A stretch of DNA of 64,000 nucleotides, from assembly GCF_900142395.1 (NCBI RefSeq), contig NZ_FRAS01000005.1, positions 124,001-188,000 of the forward strand, given 5' to 3'. The notes below the pieces were generated by a model. It was not told where the DNA came from and did not search any database. It was given only the letters and a program-made list of their open reading frames with translations. Source of the stretch: Hymenobacter psychrotolerans DSM 18569. Lineage in GTDB: Bacteria > Bacteroidota > Bacteroidia > Cytophagales > Hymenobacteraceae. Within the stretch, counting starts at the first letter, position 1. Each line of letters begins with the position of its first letter. The position numbers and the translations under genes are program-made. This document shows, in pieces, positions 35,313-44,081 of the stretch.

Positions 35313-36110
35313 ATGTCTGCCATTCAGCCCTCCTTCGAAATCCTCAAGCAAGAGCTTGCCCGCCTCCATTCCTATACCACCGAAATCGGCAAAGCCCAGG
35401 AAATAACCACTCAGGTACAAGAAGCCGCCGTAGCCATTGTTGATGCGGCTGAGACCATGGAGGCAAACCACCTCAAGCTTCTCGAAAAGCTGCAGGCTGA
35501 ACACTTACGGACGGTCAATGAACAAAGTGCGACAGTAAGGAAAGTTGGGCAAAAGCAAACTGATGATTCACATGCACTTATCAAGAAGGAGCTGATTAAT
35601 TTACGTCAAGGAGCTGAGGCTACCGTCGATGCTCTAAAACGCATAAAAACAGAACAGCCACGCATACTTGAGGATATTACTAGCCAACATGCCAAAGGCA
35701 TGATATTGCAGTCAGACCTAATCCGTCAGACAATTACTGAATCCGCCACCACCCTCGACACCCAATTCACCGCCCAGATTCAGGAGCTGCACCAAGTCAA
35801 GCAAGACTTTTCCACCTCTGTTGGCAAGCAGCTGGACGGCCTGACATCTCTCACTGACCGCCTCCAGGTCATTTCCGCCAGCCTCACGGCCTTCCGGGAT
35901 TCCATGAATGCCGCCCGCTTCTCCGACCGGCTGGAATCCATCGGCTCACAACAAGGCACTATTCAGGCCCGCCTTTCCAAGCTGGATGAGCTAGAAGCTC
36001 AGAACCAGAATCTTGCTACCAAGCTTGGAAGCTTGAAAACTCAAAACACCCTCATTCTGGTACTTGTCGGAATCAGTGTTGCAGTTTCAGTGGCTTTGCG
36101 GTTTTTGTAA
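35313..36110 (+). CDS. Tail-anchored coiled-coil protein partnered with the RecQ-like helicase
   Basis: 265 aa that are almost entirely coiled coil (heptad-rich, e.g. LKLLEKLQAEHLRTVNEQSA, LTSLTDRLQVISASL), closed by one membrane helix at the very C-terminus (LILVLVGISVAVSVALRFL). This is the layout of a tail-anchored membrane protein facing the cytoplasm. It lies 9 bp after the helicase gene, so translation is probably coupled. It may anchor or sense for the helicase-nuclease. No family is recognised and homology would be hard to judge because coiled coils attract false matches. Confidence 0.72.
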   Translation: MSAIQPSFEILKQELARLHSYTTEIGKAQEITTQVQEAAVAIVDAAETMEANHLKLLEKLQAEHLRTVNEQSATVRKVGQKQTDDSHALIKKELINLRQGAEATVDALKRIKTEQPRILEDITSQHAKGMILQSDLIRQTITESATTLDTQFTAQIQELHQVKQDFSTSVGKQLDGLTSLTDRLQVISASLTAFRDSMNAARFSDRLESIGSQQGTIQARLSKLDELEAQNQNLATKLGSLKTQNTLILVLVGISVAVSVALRFL

Positions 36111-36211
36111 CCAGATTATTCAGCCTTCAACTCCCAATCATATCCCAAATAGTGGGGGCTACTTCATAACTGCATACATTGAAGATTCATAACTATCTAT
36201 AATTCTGACTC

Positions 36212-37411
36212 GTGAATACGCCCCATTCTGCCGCGCCTCAAGCCCTGGGATATCTTTATCAAGTGCGACACTCGCTACTTGCGCTATTGAAGGATGACCG
36301 TGAAGAGGCTGCTGTTGTCTTGGAGGGGTTAGATGATGTGGCAGTCGAGGGGAATAACCATGTTACCCTGGACCAGCTCAAGCATCATGTCAAGCGTAGT
36401 GCGACGCTGACATCACAAAGCCCCGACCTTTGGAAAACCATACGGGTTTGGAGTAGTGGGCTCGCCACCGGTGCTTGGAATCCTAATGAAGTGACATTAA
36501 ACCTCATCACGACTGCCAGCGCGAGTACTGATACAGTCGCGTATTATCTGCGTGAAGGTCGTACAAGGGATACCTCAACTGCCCTGAACCTATTGCGTAC
36601 CGCTGCCCAGGAATCAGGCAGCCAAGAGCTAGCCCCAGCTGTTGCAGCCTTCCAAGCCCTGTCAGTCTCACAACAGCTGCAGCTGGTAAATGCTATTTAT
36701 GTCCGCGACCAAGCACCAAATATTCAGGAGATAGAGTCGGCCATAAAGAAACAGCTCTATTTCGCCACATCTGCTGAATACCTAGATGCTGTATACATCC
36801 GGCTAGAAGGTTGGTGGTTTCCGAAGGTTGTGAATCAGCTTATCAGCCAAGCACGCCAACCCATTACCCGTCTCGAACTACGCGAGGTAGTATGTGAAAT
36901 TAGCCGGCAGTTTCGTCACGATAGTCTACCCCTCGACTACACACTTGTTGAGCCTGATGAGCGGTATTACACTATTCATAACGACCGGCAATTTGTACGG
37001 CAGCTGCGACAGCTCAATATAAATCTCAAGCGTGTACGGTTTGCCGTAATTGACTATTACCGTGCTTTTGAACAACGTACCCGTTGGGCACAGGAGGACT
37101 TGTTGATTGATGAAGAATTGATAACCTATGAAAAACGGCTAAAAGAACAGTGGGAGCGCTGGGTAGCCGATATCACAGATGAGTTTGATGATTTAGAGGC
37201 TAATGAGCAGTGTGTAAAGTTCGGCCGCCAAGTATATAGCGCTATGCAAGCGGCTAACATTCCCATTCGCCCCAGTATGCCAGTTGGCCATGAGTACGTG
37301 ATGCGTGGTAGCTATCATATGCTAACTGACGAAGAAGACCCTCATGTATGCTGGCATCCCAAGTTTCTTGATCAACTAGCGCAACTCCAAGCAGCAGCCG
37401 CTGCTAGCTAA
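36212..37411 (+). CDS. ABC-3C effector: Cap4-like nuclease domain fused to ABC-three-component C-terminal domain
   Basis: Residues 11-60 show ALGYLYQVRHSLLALL, VVLEGLDDV (Glu38, Asp41, Asp42) and QLK (Gln55, Lys57), followed by LTSQSPDLWKTIRVW. This matches the Cap4/DUF4297-type PD-(D/E)XK nuclease pattern. The C-terminal half (IRPSMPVGHEYVMRGSYHML and following) resembles the C-terminal domain shared by ABC-3C effectors. The start is GTG at 36212. The gene is followed at 11 bp by the middle component and then the ATPase, the standard order. Predicted action: DNA degradation, triggered by the ATPase sensor. Confidence 0.8.
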   Translation: MNTPHSAAPQALGYLYQVRHSLLALLKDDREEAAVVLEGLDDVAVEGNNHVTLDQLKHHVKRSATLTSQSPDLWKTIRVWSSGLATGAWNPNEVTLNLITTASASTDTVAYYLREGRTRDTSTALNLLRTAAQESGSQELAPAVAAFQALSVSQQLQLVNAIYVRDQAPNIQEIESAIKKQLYFATSAEYLDAVYIRLEGWWFPKVVNQLISQARQPITRLELREVVCEISRQFRHDSLPLDYTLVEPDERYYTIHNDRQFVRQLRQLNINLKRVRFAVIDYYRAFEQRTRWAQEDLLIDEELITYEKRLKEQWERWVADITDEFDDLEANEQCVKFGRQVYSAMQAANIPIRPSMPVGHEYVMRGSYHMLTDEEDPHVCWHPKFLDQLAQLQAAAAAS

Positions 37412-37422
37412 ATTAACTCTCG

Positions 37423-37917
37423 ATGTTACCCTGGCAGCAGCGTCCCCCTGAACTAGCTAATCTATTCAACCCTGCGTTTTGCGCGCTGGTATTGCATCAT
37501 GCCATTGCTGGATTTGAAGAGAAAGCCGGGCGAGGAATGGATTTCGGCTTAACCTTTTTGGTGCTGCCGCTAGTGTTGCACCGCGCTACCCGTGAGGCCT
37601 TACCCAAGAGTACCACCGCGAAGTTCCATGCTTGGATACAAGACCACGAGGAAATGCGGGTCGGTCTTGTGAAGCGCATGACTACGATGGTACCAGTTGC
37701 TAGAGAAAGCCTCCTGTTTGCCATGCAACATGAAGTTTTGGCGTTAAGTGGTGACGGCTTACTTCTAGCCCTTCCAATCAAACTCACCGATCTTACGCCA
37801 CCAAGTCCGTCAGATACGCTCGAATGCTTAAAACGAGCAACTTTCCTAGGTAGATGGTTTGGCATTTCTGGTAATGCTGGAGCAATTCTAGCCGCTTGGG
37901 GAGTACAGCTCGCTTGA
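37423..37917 (+). CDS. ABC-three-component system middle component
   Basis: 164 aa, helical, with the sequence pattern of ABC-3C middle components: LFNPAFCALVLHHAIAGFEE, GLTFLVLPLVLH and the C-terminal FLGRWFGISGNAGAILAAWG. These proteins link the effector to the DUF3732 ATPase. Its position between effector and ATPase (11 bp and 24 bp gaps) supports the call. There is no catalytic motif. Base composition matches its neighbours, so the three genes probably moved together. Confidence 0.82.
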   Translation: MLPWQQRPPELANLFNPAFCALVLHHAIAGFEEKAGRGMDFGLTFLVLPLVLHRATREALPKSTTAKFHAWIQDHEEMRVGLVKRMTTMVPVARESLLFAMQHEVLALSGDGLLLALPIKLTDLTPPSPSDTLECLKRATFLGRWFGISGNAGAILAAWGVQLA

Positions 37918-37941
37918 TAATCTTTATTTTTCTTTCTGTCC

Positions 37942-39885
37942 GTGCAAATCAAATCCATCATCCTATATCACCATGACGGTCGGCAGCGCGAAATAGCCTT
38001 CCGTCTTGGAGCTGTTAACATTATCACTGGAGCGTCTCGCACTGGCAAGTCATCTATCATCCACATCTTGGATTATTGCCTTGGCCGCTCAACATTCAAT
38101 GTTCCCAACGGCGCTATCCGTGATACAGTGGCATGGTATGCAGTGCTTCTACAACTGCACGATTCGCAGATCTTTATTGCAAAGCCCGCGCCTGTTAAGC
38201 CAGCAACCTCACAGTCTCAGGCTTTCATTTTTGCCGGAGCCACTGTCACACCGCCCTCATTAGCTGACCTCAGGCCCGAAACCAACGATTCTGCCGTTGT
38301 ATCCTACCTGTCAAGAGTATTGGGCATTGGCCCTAACTTGACAACGCCCTTAAATGGCAGTTCAGCAGATACTTTTCAGGCCACTTTTGACCACACCAGA
38401 TACTACCTCTTTCAAAATCAAAGTCTGACAACTAACAGCGAAATGCTGTTTTGGCGACAATCTGAGGATTCTAATTTTCGGCATATTCGCCTCACATTGC
38501 CCTATTTTTTGGGTGCTCAACGTGAGGATAAATTAGGGTTAAGTGACCGGTTGAACCAAGCGCGGAAGCTGCTAAAAGAATTGCAAAACCGCCAGGCAGA
38601 AGCGAATGCTGTAGCCAATCGTCAAAATCAGCGGGCACGCACGTTTGTTGAAGAAGCCCGTGCCGTAGGCCTGGTAAATGAGCAAATACCGGACAACCAG
38701 CTAATTCCTGTTCTTCGCCGCCTCAACAACTGGACACCAGCAAAAGCAACTGCTGGTGTAGCGGAAAGCCCTCTTGCTCAGGAGCAAGCACTTCTTGAAG
38801 ATCTAAATGCTCAGTTCAGTGATAAGCGCAAGCAAATTCGAGAAGCAGAAGCGCATGTAGGTAACGCTACCCATTACCAGGATGCTGCTACTGCCCACGC
38901 CGCTCGGCTGAGCGTCATCAAAGTATTCAAAGACAATGAGGATTCTGGGCACCAATGTCCTGTGTGCTCATCCGACTTAGATGAAGTGCCTCCCTCTGTG
39001 GCAGCCTTGGTATCTGCTTTCGAGCGAATGCAGACTCAACTTTCAACAGTCCAACGTGAGCGGCCTCAGCTTCAACAACATTTGGCAGCTCTACGAACTC
39101 AACTCGAAACGATAAGAGCGAGCATCAAGGCCGCTGAAGAACGAATAGTGGCTCTGAGTCGCCAGCAAACGGCTGCTTTACGTCTACGAGAGCAAAATGC
39201 AGAAATTGGCCGGGTGGTAGGTCGAATCAGCCTTTATCTAGAAAGCGTAGCTGCATTATCCCCCGATTCTAATCTGCAAACCCGTATCAGCAACGGGTTG
39301 CGTATCGTTGAAGAGCTAAATGCGCAGCTTGATCCGGAAGAGGAGCGCGCACTCCTCGAGTCCGTTCTCACTTTGATTGGAACTTCCATGACACAATGGG
39401 CGGCGTTCCTTGGGTTGGAATATGCTGGTGCTCCCCACAGACTTGAGATAAAAAAGCTAACTGTTGTGGCCGATACCCACGACGGCCCTACGCCAATGGC
39501 TCGCATGGGCAGTGCCGAAAACTGGTTAGGTTGCCACCTTATTGCCCTGTTGGCCCTGCACGAGTTCTTTATCAGCCGCAGCCGACCCGTACCTCATTTC
39601 CTCTGCATAGACCAACCCTCACAAGTCTACTTTCCAACAAAGGAAGCTTACAAGAGTCTTGACGGCAATTCCGGCGCGGCGGGTGGCGATATTCAGGCTG
39701 TTGCACGAATGTTCGAACTGCTGTTCAAAGTAACCGACGAATTATCCCCCAATTTCCAGATAATAGTCGTTGAGCACGCAAACCTGGAAGACGAACGCTT
39801 TCAGGAAAGTTTGGTGGAATCCCCTTGGAACAACGGTAATGCTTTGATTCCAGCGGATTGGTTATTAAATAATGCTACTGGTTGA
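37942..39885 (+). CDS. DUF3732 SMC/Rad50-like ATPase of the ABC-3C system
   Basis: 647 aa. The N-terminal ATPase half has Walker A GASRTGKSS (30-38). Long coiled coils flank a hinge with a zinc-hook-like CPVC (Cys339, Cys342). The C-terminal half contains the Walker B-like strand FLCIDQPSQVYFP and IIVVEHANL. The layout is that of a small Rad50/RecN-type sensor, and DUF3732 is the ABC-3C ATPase family. The start is GTG at 37942. In the known model it detects an invader cue and activates the nuclease effector. A terminator follows 58 bp after the stop. Confidence 0.88.
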   Translation: MQIKSIILYHHDGRQREIAFRLGAVNIITGASRTGKSSIIHILDYCLGRSTFNVPNGAIRDTVAWYAVLLQLHDSQIFIAKPAPVKPATSQSQAFIFAGATVTPPSLADLRPETNDSAVVSYLSRVLGIGPNLTTPLNGSSADTFQATFDHTRYYLFQNQSLTTNSEMLFWRQSEDSNFRHIRLTLPYFLGAQREDKLGLSDRLNQARKLLKELQNRQAEANAVANRQNQRARTFVEEARAVGLVNEQIPDNQLIPVLRRLNNWTPAKATAGVAESPLAQEQALLEDLNAQFSDKRKQIREAEAHVGNATHYQDAATAHAARLSVIKVFKDNEDSGHQCPVCSSDLDEVPPSVAALVSAFERMQTQLSTVQRERPQLQQHLAALRTQLETIRASIKAAEERIVALSRQQTAALRLREQNAEIGRVVGRISLYLESVAALSPDSNLQTRISNGLRIVEELNAQLDPEEERALLESVLTLIGTSMTQWAAFLGLEYAGAPHRLEIKKLTVVADTHDGPTPMARMGSAENWLGCHLIALLALHEFFISRSRPVPHFLCIDQPSQVYFPTKEAYKSLDGNSGAAGGDIQAVARMFELLFKVTDELSPNFQIIVVEHANLEDERFQESLVESPWNNGNALIPADWLLNNATG

Positions 39886-39942
39886 TAGACTAAGTCCGTA
39901 AAATATGCTCAACTCATTTATACAAACAGCACTAAAGAAATA

Positions 39943-39972
39943 AAAACGGCTCCTCATTCGAGGAGCCGTTTT
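39943..39972. terminator. Bidirectional terminator between ABC-3C and toxin-antitoxin genes
   Basis: AAAACGGCTCCTC (39943-39955) and GAGGAGCCGTTTT (39960-39972) pair perfectly around ATTC. It separates the plus-strand ABC-3C operon from the convergent minus-strand pair. Confidence 0.88.
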
Positions 39973-39985
39973 GGTGTCACCGGGT

Positions 39986-40462
39986 TTACTCCTCGTATAC
40001 CTCATGCTTGCCATCGAGCCATACTATGAACATGAAATGTGCTTGCCTAAAGCAATGTACGCGTGCTCGCTGAGTAACTCTCAGTTCGAACATATCAAGC
40101 ATCAAATTCACATCTGGTCCTAGTCCAGCCACCAATCCTTTATTAGGAAGGACAGATTTGTCTTTATGCTGAGTGTAACCAAGTCCAGCCTTGTTCTGGC
40201 CTTTTCCACCGCTTTGATAAATCTGTTGCCAAGTCTGCTCCCTTACTCGCTCAATAAAGCTGCTAAAAGCTTTGAGGTTACCAGCAGGCCAATCAGATAA
40301 GCACTCATGAGAAGATTGGTAGTAACGTAAACTAGGATGTGCTACCGCGTTGTTGCCTTTATCACTATAGCCAATAACCTGAATTGCATTAGCGGGCAAA
40401 TGGATGCGGGTACCCTCATCCAGCTCAGCAACTTTTGGTGAGAGACGGTTTTTCTTAGCCAC
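39986..40462 (-). CDS. Putative toxin paired with a Panacea-domain antitoxin
   Basis: 158 aa with no domain I can name; it starts 20 bp after the Panacea gene in the same operon. The C-terminal part (RARVHCFRQAHFMFIVWLDG) ends in a hydrophobic strand pattern that I associate with small phage or toxin proteins. Panacea (SocA-like) antitoxins occur with many unrelated toxins, so the gene next to one is most likely the toxin. The mode of action is unknown. Confidence 0.6.
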   Translation of the reverse strand: MAKKNRLSPKVAELDEGTRIHLPANAIQVIGYSDKGNNAVAHPSLRYYQSSHECLSDWPAGNLKAFSSFIERVREQTWQQIYQSGGKGQNKAGLGYTQHKDKSVLPNKGLVAGLGPDVNLMLDMFELRVTQRARVHCFRQAHFMFIVWLDGKHEVYEE

Positions 40463-40482
40463 GTCAGATCAACGTAAAAATC

Positions 40483-40977
40483 TTAATTAGCTTGTTGTGC
40501 AGTTCGATTAAGCTGCTCATAGAAGTTACGCATATTCTCTTTTTCTATAACAACTTGGCAAGGAGCTTCTAACGGCAGATCACCACGTGCTATAAGCCAA
40601 GGCTGTTCAGCATGAGAAAGCTTCTCTAAGAATTTAGCTGATTTGCTGCCATAAATGAGCCAGACATCATCCAATACTTCTGTGATTTCAGTATCAGTTA
40701 TGCTATCTGCATCCCCATCTGGTACTTCTTCAATTGGAGCGCGGCCCGCACCAGTGAGTGCAGTCCATAGCCTGCGCGATACTGGTCCATGCGTCCAAGC
40801 CTCAAATTCGTCTTCAAAAAGGCTTTTGCCAGTGAAAACCATAATCCAAGCTTGAGCATAGTAGAGAAGCTTTTGAAGCTTCAAATGAGTCATCAAGTCG
40901 CCCGCTTCTTCGTCCTGCTTAGCCTTTTGGACAATCCAAGCAGCTACATCCAATACGTTAGCGTTGTAAGAATCCAT
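40483..40977 (-). CDS. Panacea/SocA-like antitoxin (DUF4065)
   Basis: 164 aa. The N-terminus has the family signature DVAAWIVQKAKQDEEAGDLM and LKLQKLLYYAQAWIMVFTGK, then FEAWTHGPV, as in SocA/GepA/Panacea proteins. Such proteins neutralise diverse toxins, in SocA by delivering the toxin to ClpXP. It is first in a two-gene minus-strand operon inside the defence island. Start ATG at 40977. Confidence 0.87.
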   Translation of the reverse strand: MDSYNANVLDVAAWIVQKAKQDEEAGDLMTHLKLQKLLYYAQAWIMVFTGKSLFEDEFEAWTHGPVSRRLWTALTGAGRAPIEEVPDGDADSITDTEITEVLDDVWLIYGSKSAKFLEKLSHAEQPWLIARGDLPLEAPCQVVIEKENMRNFYEQLNRTAQQAN

Positions 40978-41294
40978 GGGGATGATATTTGAATTGGGAC
41001 TGCAAAGGTAACACTAATCACCTTAGCTGAGTGCCTAGGAATTTGGCAAAAATTTCTTTTACGAGCGAGCCGGACTAATGAAGGATCAATGTAGCCTTTT
41101 TCTTTCCCACACCTTAGTCAGGAAGAGGGGTTGCCGGCCCAACTATCTATGCTTAAGCAAAGAGTATACCCAATATATGCCTATACCAGTCGGTATACAC
41201 ACTGTCTTATTGCCATTATCAACCTCATTTCCTTCTCTCATTGCGCCACCTATATAGGCCTCGTGTTTCACGAGGCCTTTCTCATGTCTTTCCC
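40978..41294. other. Regulatory intergenic region upstream of the helicase-nuclease operon
   Basis: About 315 bp carrying promoters for the divergent Panacea pair and the plus-strand operon. A hairpin AGGCCTCGTG/CACGAGGCCT (41256-41265 with 41269-41278, loop TTT) followed by TTCTC could be an attenuator or terminator of the plus-strand leader. No gene seen. Confidence 0.5.
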
Positions 41295-41320
41295 GCACTA
41301 GAACATGTGCATTCTAGTGC
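41295..41320. promoter_or_regulatory. Dyad operator candidate upstream of the UvrD-like helicase
   Basis: GCACTAGAA (41295-41303) and TTCTAGTGC (41312-41320) form a perfect 9-bp inverted repeat with an 8-bp spacer, 145 bp before the helicase ATG. The half-site size suits a dimeric HTH regulator; which one is unknown. Confidence 0.5.
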
Positions 41321-41465
41321 ATCTCATCAAACCAAAAAGTATATTTACAGGCCACGGACCGGCATTTTGTCCGTGCCTCGCCCTATCCAGCATTTATAGC
41401 GTTTTTGCCATAGTACACCTATTCGCGTGGCATTCAGCTAATCACAATAAACCATAAGGCACCTC

Positions 41466-44081
41466 ATGCCTGAACTAACCTTAGAAGACCTCTGGGCTGA
41501 ATCTGGCTTCACGCCTAACCCCGAGCAGGAGCAGGCCATCCGTCACATCGACGGCCCCCTATACCTCACTGCCGGCCCCGGCTCCGGTAAAACCCGCGTC
41601 CTGCTCTGGCGCACCCTCAACCTCATCGTCTTTCACGGCGTCAAGCCTGAGCATATCTTCCTCAGCACCTTCACCGAGAAGGCGGCCCACCAGCTGCGCG
41701 AAGGCCTGAAAAATTACCTCGGCCAAGTCACCAACCATACCGGCCAGCCCTACGACCTGGCCAATATGTACGTGGGGACCCTCCACTCGCTGAGTCAGAA
41801 GATAATCCAGGACCGCAACCTCAATCCCAACTTCCGCAATGGCCGCCCCCTGCGGGTTATGGATGAGTTGGAAACCTACTTCTTCGTCTCCCGCCGCCGC
41901 AACTGGCAGCAGCTCATCGAAGCTGCCGAGCTGACGGACTTGGAGCCTGAAGTCCAGAACCATACCATCAACACTTTCTTCGACGCCAACCGGCCCAGCC
42001 GCTCCCGCCACAACGCCGTCCAAAACGTCCTCGGCTTCTTCGGACGCCTCAGCGAAGAAATGATTGACCCCCAGGTCGTCATGGACCAGGCTCCCAGCGC
42101 CGAGGTACAGATGCTACTGCGCATGTACGCCCGCTACCGCGGGCTGCTGGCCGAGCAAGCAGGCTTCGACTACACCGACTTCTCCCTACTGCAGCAAAAG
42201 GCCTACGATGTAGTTGTTTCCAATGCCGCCTCTCAGCAGTATTTCCGCCACATCATCATCGACGAATACCAGGATACCAACCTCATTCAGGAGCGCTTGG
42301 TATTCAAACTCGCTGCCGGCTCCCAAAACCTCTGCGTCGTCGGCGACGACGACCAGGCCCTCTACCGGTTCCGCGGCGCCACCGTCGAAAACTTCGTGGA
42401 ATTTCCCGCCCGCTGCCAACACTACCTGCAGCGCCAGCCCGTCAAGATTCCGCTCAGTACCAACTACCGCTCCCGTAACCGGGTAGTCCAGTTCTATACC
42501 GACTACATCACCCGCCACAGCTGGCAGAAGGAGGGAAGGCCCGGCGAATTCTACCGCGTCCACGACAAAAACATTCAGCCTTACAGCCAGGATACCGAGC
42601 CCTCGGTCATAACCACGCCCGCCGGCCACCCCGACGACGTGTCCGCGCAAATAGCCGCACTGGTGCGCGAGCTACTCGACGCCGGCAAAGTGGACGACCC
42701 CAACCAGATTGCGTTTCTCTTTCCGGCCTTGCGCAATAGTCCCCAGGTCAACCGGATGCGCAACGCCCTCGAAGCCGTAGGCCTTCAGGTATACGCACCC
42801 CGCGCCGGCCGTTTTCTTGATACCGACGAGCCCACGCTCATCTTCGGGGCATTCTTGCACGTCTTCGGCAAACCCCAGCAGGGCCCGTTCACCTCCCAGG
42901 ACTACACCGAGTATTTCGCCTGGCTCGACCGCAGTGCCGCCAGCGTCACTGCCCTGTTCCGTCAGGAACCCCAGCTCAAACGCTACCTCGACGCCAAGCG
43001 TCAGGAAGTAGCCCAGGTAGTGGCCGACTACCGCGCTCTGCTGGCCACCTGTGAGGCGAACGGTTGGGACGTAACTGCTGAGTATGCCCCCGACCAGATG
43101 AAGGAGGCCCTCTACCGCACCCGCGGCCTCTCGCTTAAAGCCCAAAAGGCCATCAACAGCGTGGCCCTCACCAACCAGGTGCGCCGCCGCCTCCAGCGAA
43201 ACGACGGCGACAAGGAGCCCTTCAAGCTCGGCGACATCATCAACCGCTCCACCGCCCTCGACTGGACCATCCTCGACTTGTTCTACCGCCTGGGCGGCTT
43301 TCCTACTTACAAGCGCATGTACGACTTGGCCGAGTCCGGCCAGGACGAAGGCCCCATCTGCAACCTGGGCCTCATTTCGCAGTACCTCTCGCGCTTCATG
43401 GAGATGTACGCCATTGTTATTTCGGCCTCCTTCCTCAACGACGACCGGTTCCAACGCCTGCTGTTCATGAGTTTCCTTTACAGCATCTACCGCCGCAGCG
43501 AATCCGAGTTCGAGAATGCCGAGGACCCGTTCCCCAAAGGCCGCATTCCCTTCCTCACCATTCACCAAGCCAAAGGCCTGGAGTTCCCGGTTGTCGTAGT
43601 ACCCAACCTCCGCAAAGACGCCCGCCCCGCCGGCCCCGTTGAGGAAACGATCCGTGCCCTCGTACCCTCCGACGGAGAGCCCCTCGACCGCATGGCTCGC
43701 TTCGACGTGGCTCGCATGTTCTACGTGGCCCTGTCCCGCGCCAAAAGCCTCATGATCCTGGGCCGCTACCAGGCCACCGGCAACTACATCAACGCGGAGT
43801 TCCGGCCCATGCTCGCCCAACTCCCCACCACGGCCACCTACGACGTCAACGCCTTCCAGCCTAACCCGCACCGCGAGGAGAAGCCCCCCAAAGCCTATTC
43901 TTACACCGCCGACTACCTACTCTACGAGCGGTGCCCCCGGCAGTATATGGTGTTCCGGCGCTACGGCTTGGTACCTTCCCGCTCCCAAACCCAGTTCTTC
44001 GGCTCCCTAGTTCACTATACCATCGAAGACCTGCACCACCACCTCATCCAGAAACGCGCGCAAGCTACCCTGGCCGTATGA
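41466..44081 (+). CDS. UvrD/Rep-like helicase with a partial AddB-type nuclease tail
   Basis: Superfamily 1A helicase: Walker A AGPGSGKT (36-43), STFTEKAA, DEYQDTN near residue 266, GDDDQALYRFRGA, TIHQAKGLEFP and YVALSRAK. After the helicase, residues 818-860 read YLLYERCPRQY (Cys823) and GSLVHYTIEDL, the first two elements of a RecB/AddB-family PD-(D/E)XK nuclease. The protein stops before the catalytic part, which is encoded by the next gene. The overlap is ATGA, so translation is coupled. It likely processes DNA ends alongside the type III R-M genes downstream. Confidence 0.88.
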   Translation: MPELTLEDLWAESGFTPNPEQEQAIRHIDGPLYLTAGPGSGKTRVLLWRTLNLIVFHGVKPEHIFLSTFTEKAAHQLREGLKNYLGQVTNHTGQPYDLANMYVGTLHSLSQKIIQDRNLNPNFRNGRPLRVMDELETYFFVSRRRNWQQLIEAAELTDLEPEVQNHTINTFFDANRPSRSRHNAVQNVLGFFGRLSEEMIDPQVVMDQAPSAEVQMLLRMYARYRGLLAEQAGFDYTDFSLLQQKAYDVVVSNAASQQYFRHIIIDEYQDTNLIQERLVFKLAAGSQNLCVVGDDDQALYRFRGATVENFVEFPARCQHYLQRQPVKIPLSTNYRSRNRVVQFYTDYITRHSWQKEGRPGEFYRVHDKNIQPYSQDTEPSVITTPAGHPDDVSAQIAALVRELLDAGKVDDPNQIAFLFPALRNSPQVNRMRNALEAVGLQVYAPRAGRFLDTDEPTLIFGAFLHVFGKPQQGPFTSQDYTEYFAWLDRSAASVTALFRQEPQLKRYLDAKRQEVAQVVADYRALLATCEANGWDVTAEYAPDQMKEALYRTRGLSLKAQKAINSVALTNQVRRRLQRNDGDKEPFKLGDIINRSTALDWTILDLFYRLGGFPTYKRMYDLAESGQDEGPICNLGLISQYLSRFMEMYAIVISASFLNDDRFQRLLFMSFLYSIYRRSESEFENAEDPFPKGRIPFLTIHQAKGLEFPVVVVPNLRKDARPAGPVEETIRALVPSDGEPLDRMARFDVARMFYVALSRAKSLMILGRYQATGNYINAEFRPMLAQLPTTATYDVNAFQPNPHREEKPPKAYSYTADYLLYERCPRQYMVFRRYGLVPSRSQTQFFGSLVHYTIEDLHHHLIQKRAQATLAV

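Noticed and set aside
42672..43871. 399-codon minus-strand frame opposite the UvrD-like helicase
   Set aside because: Glu/Val/Gly-rich antisense translation without domains; the sense strand has full helicase motifs.
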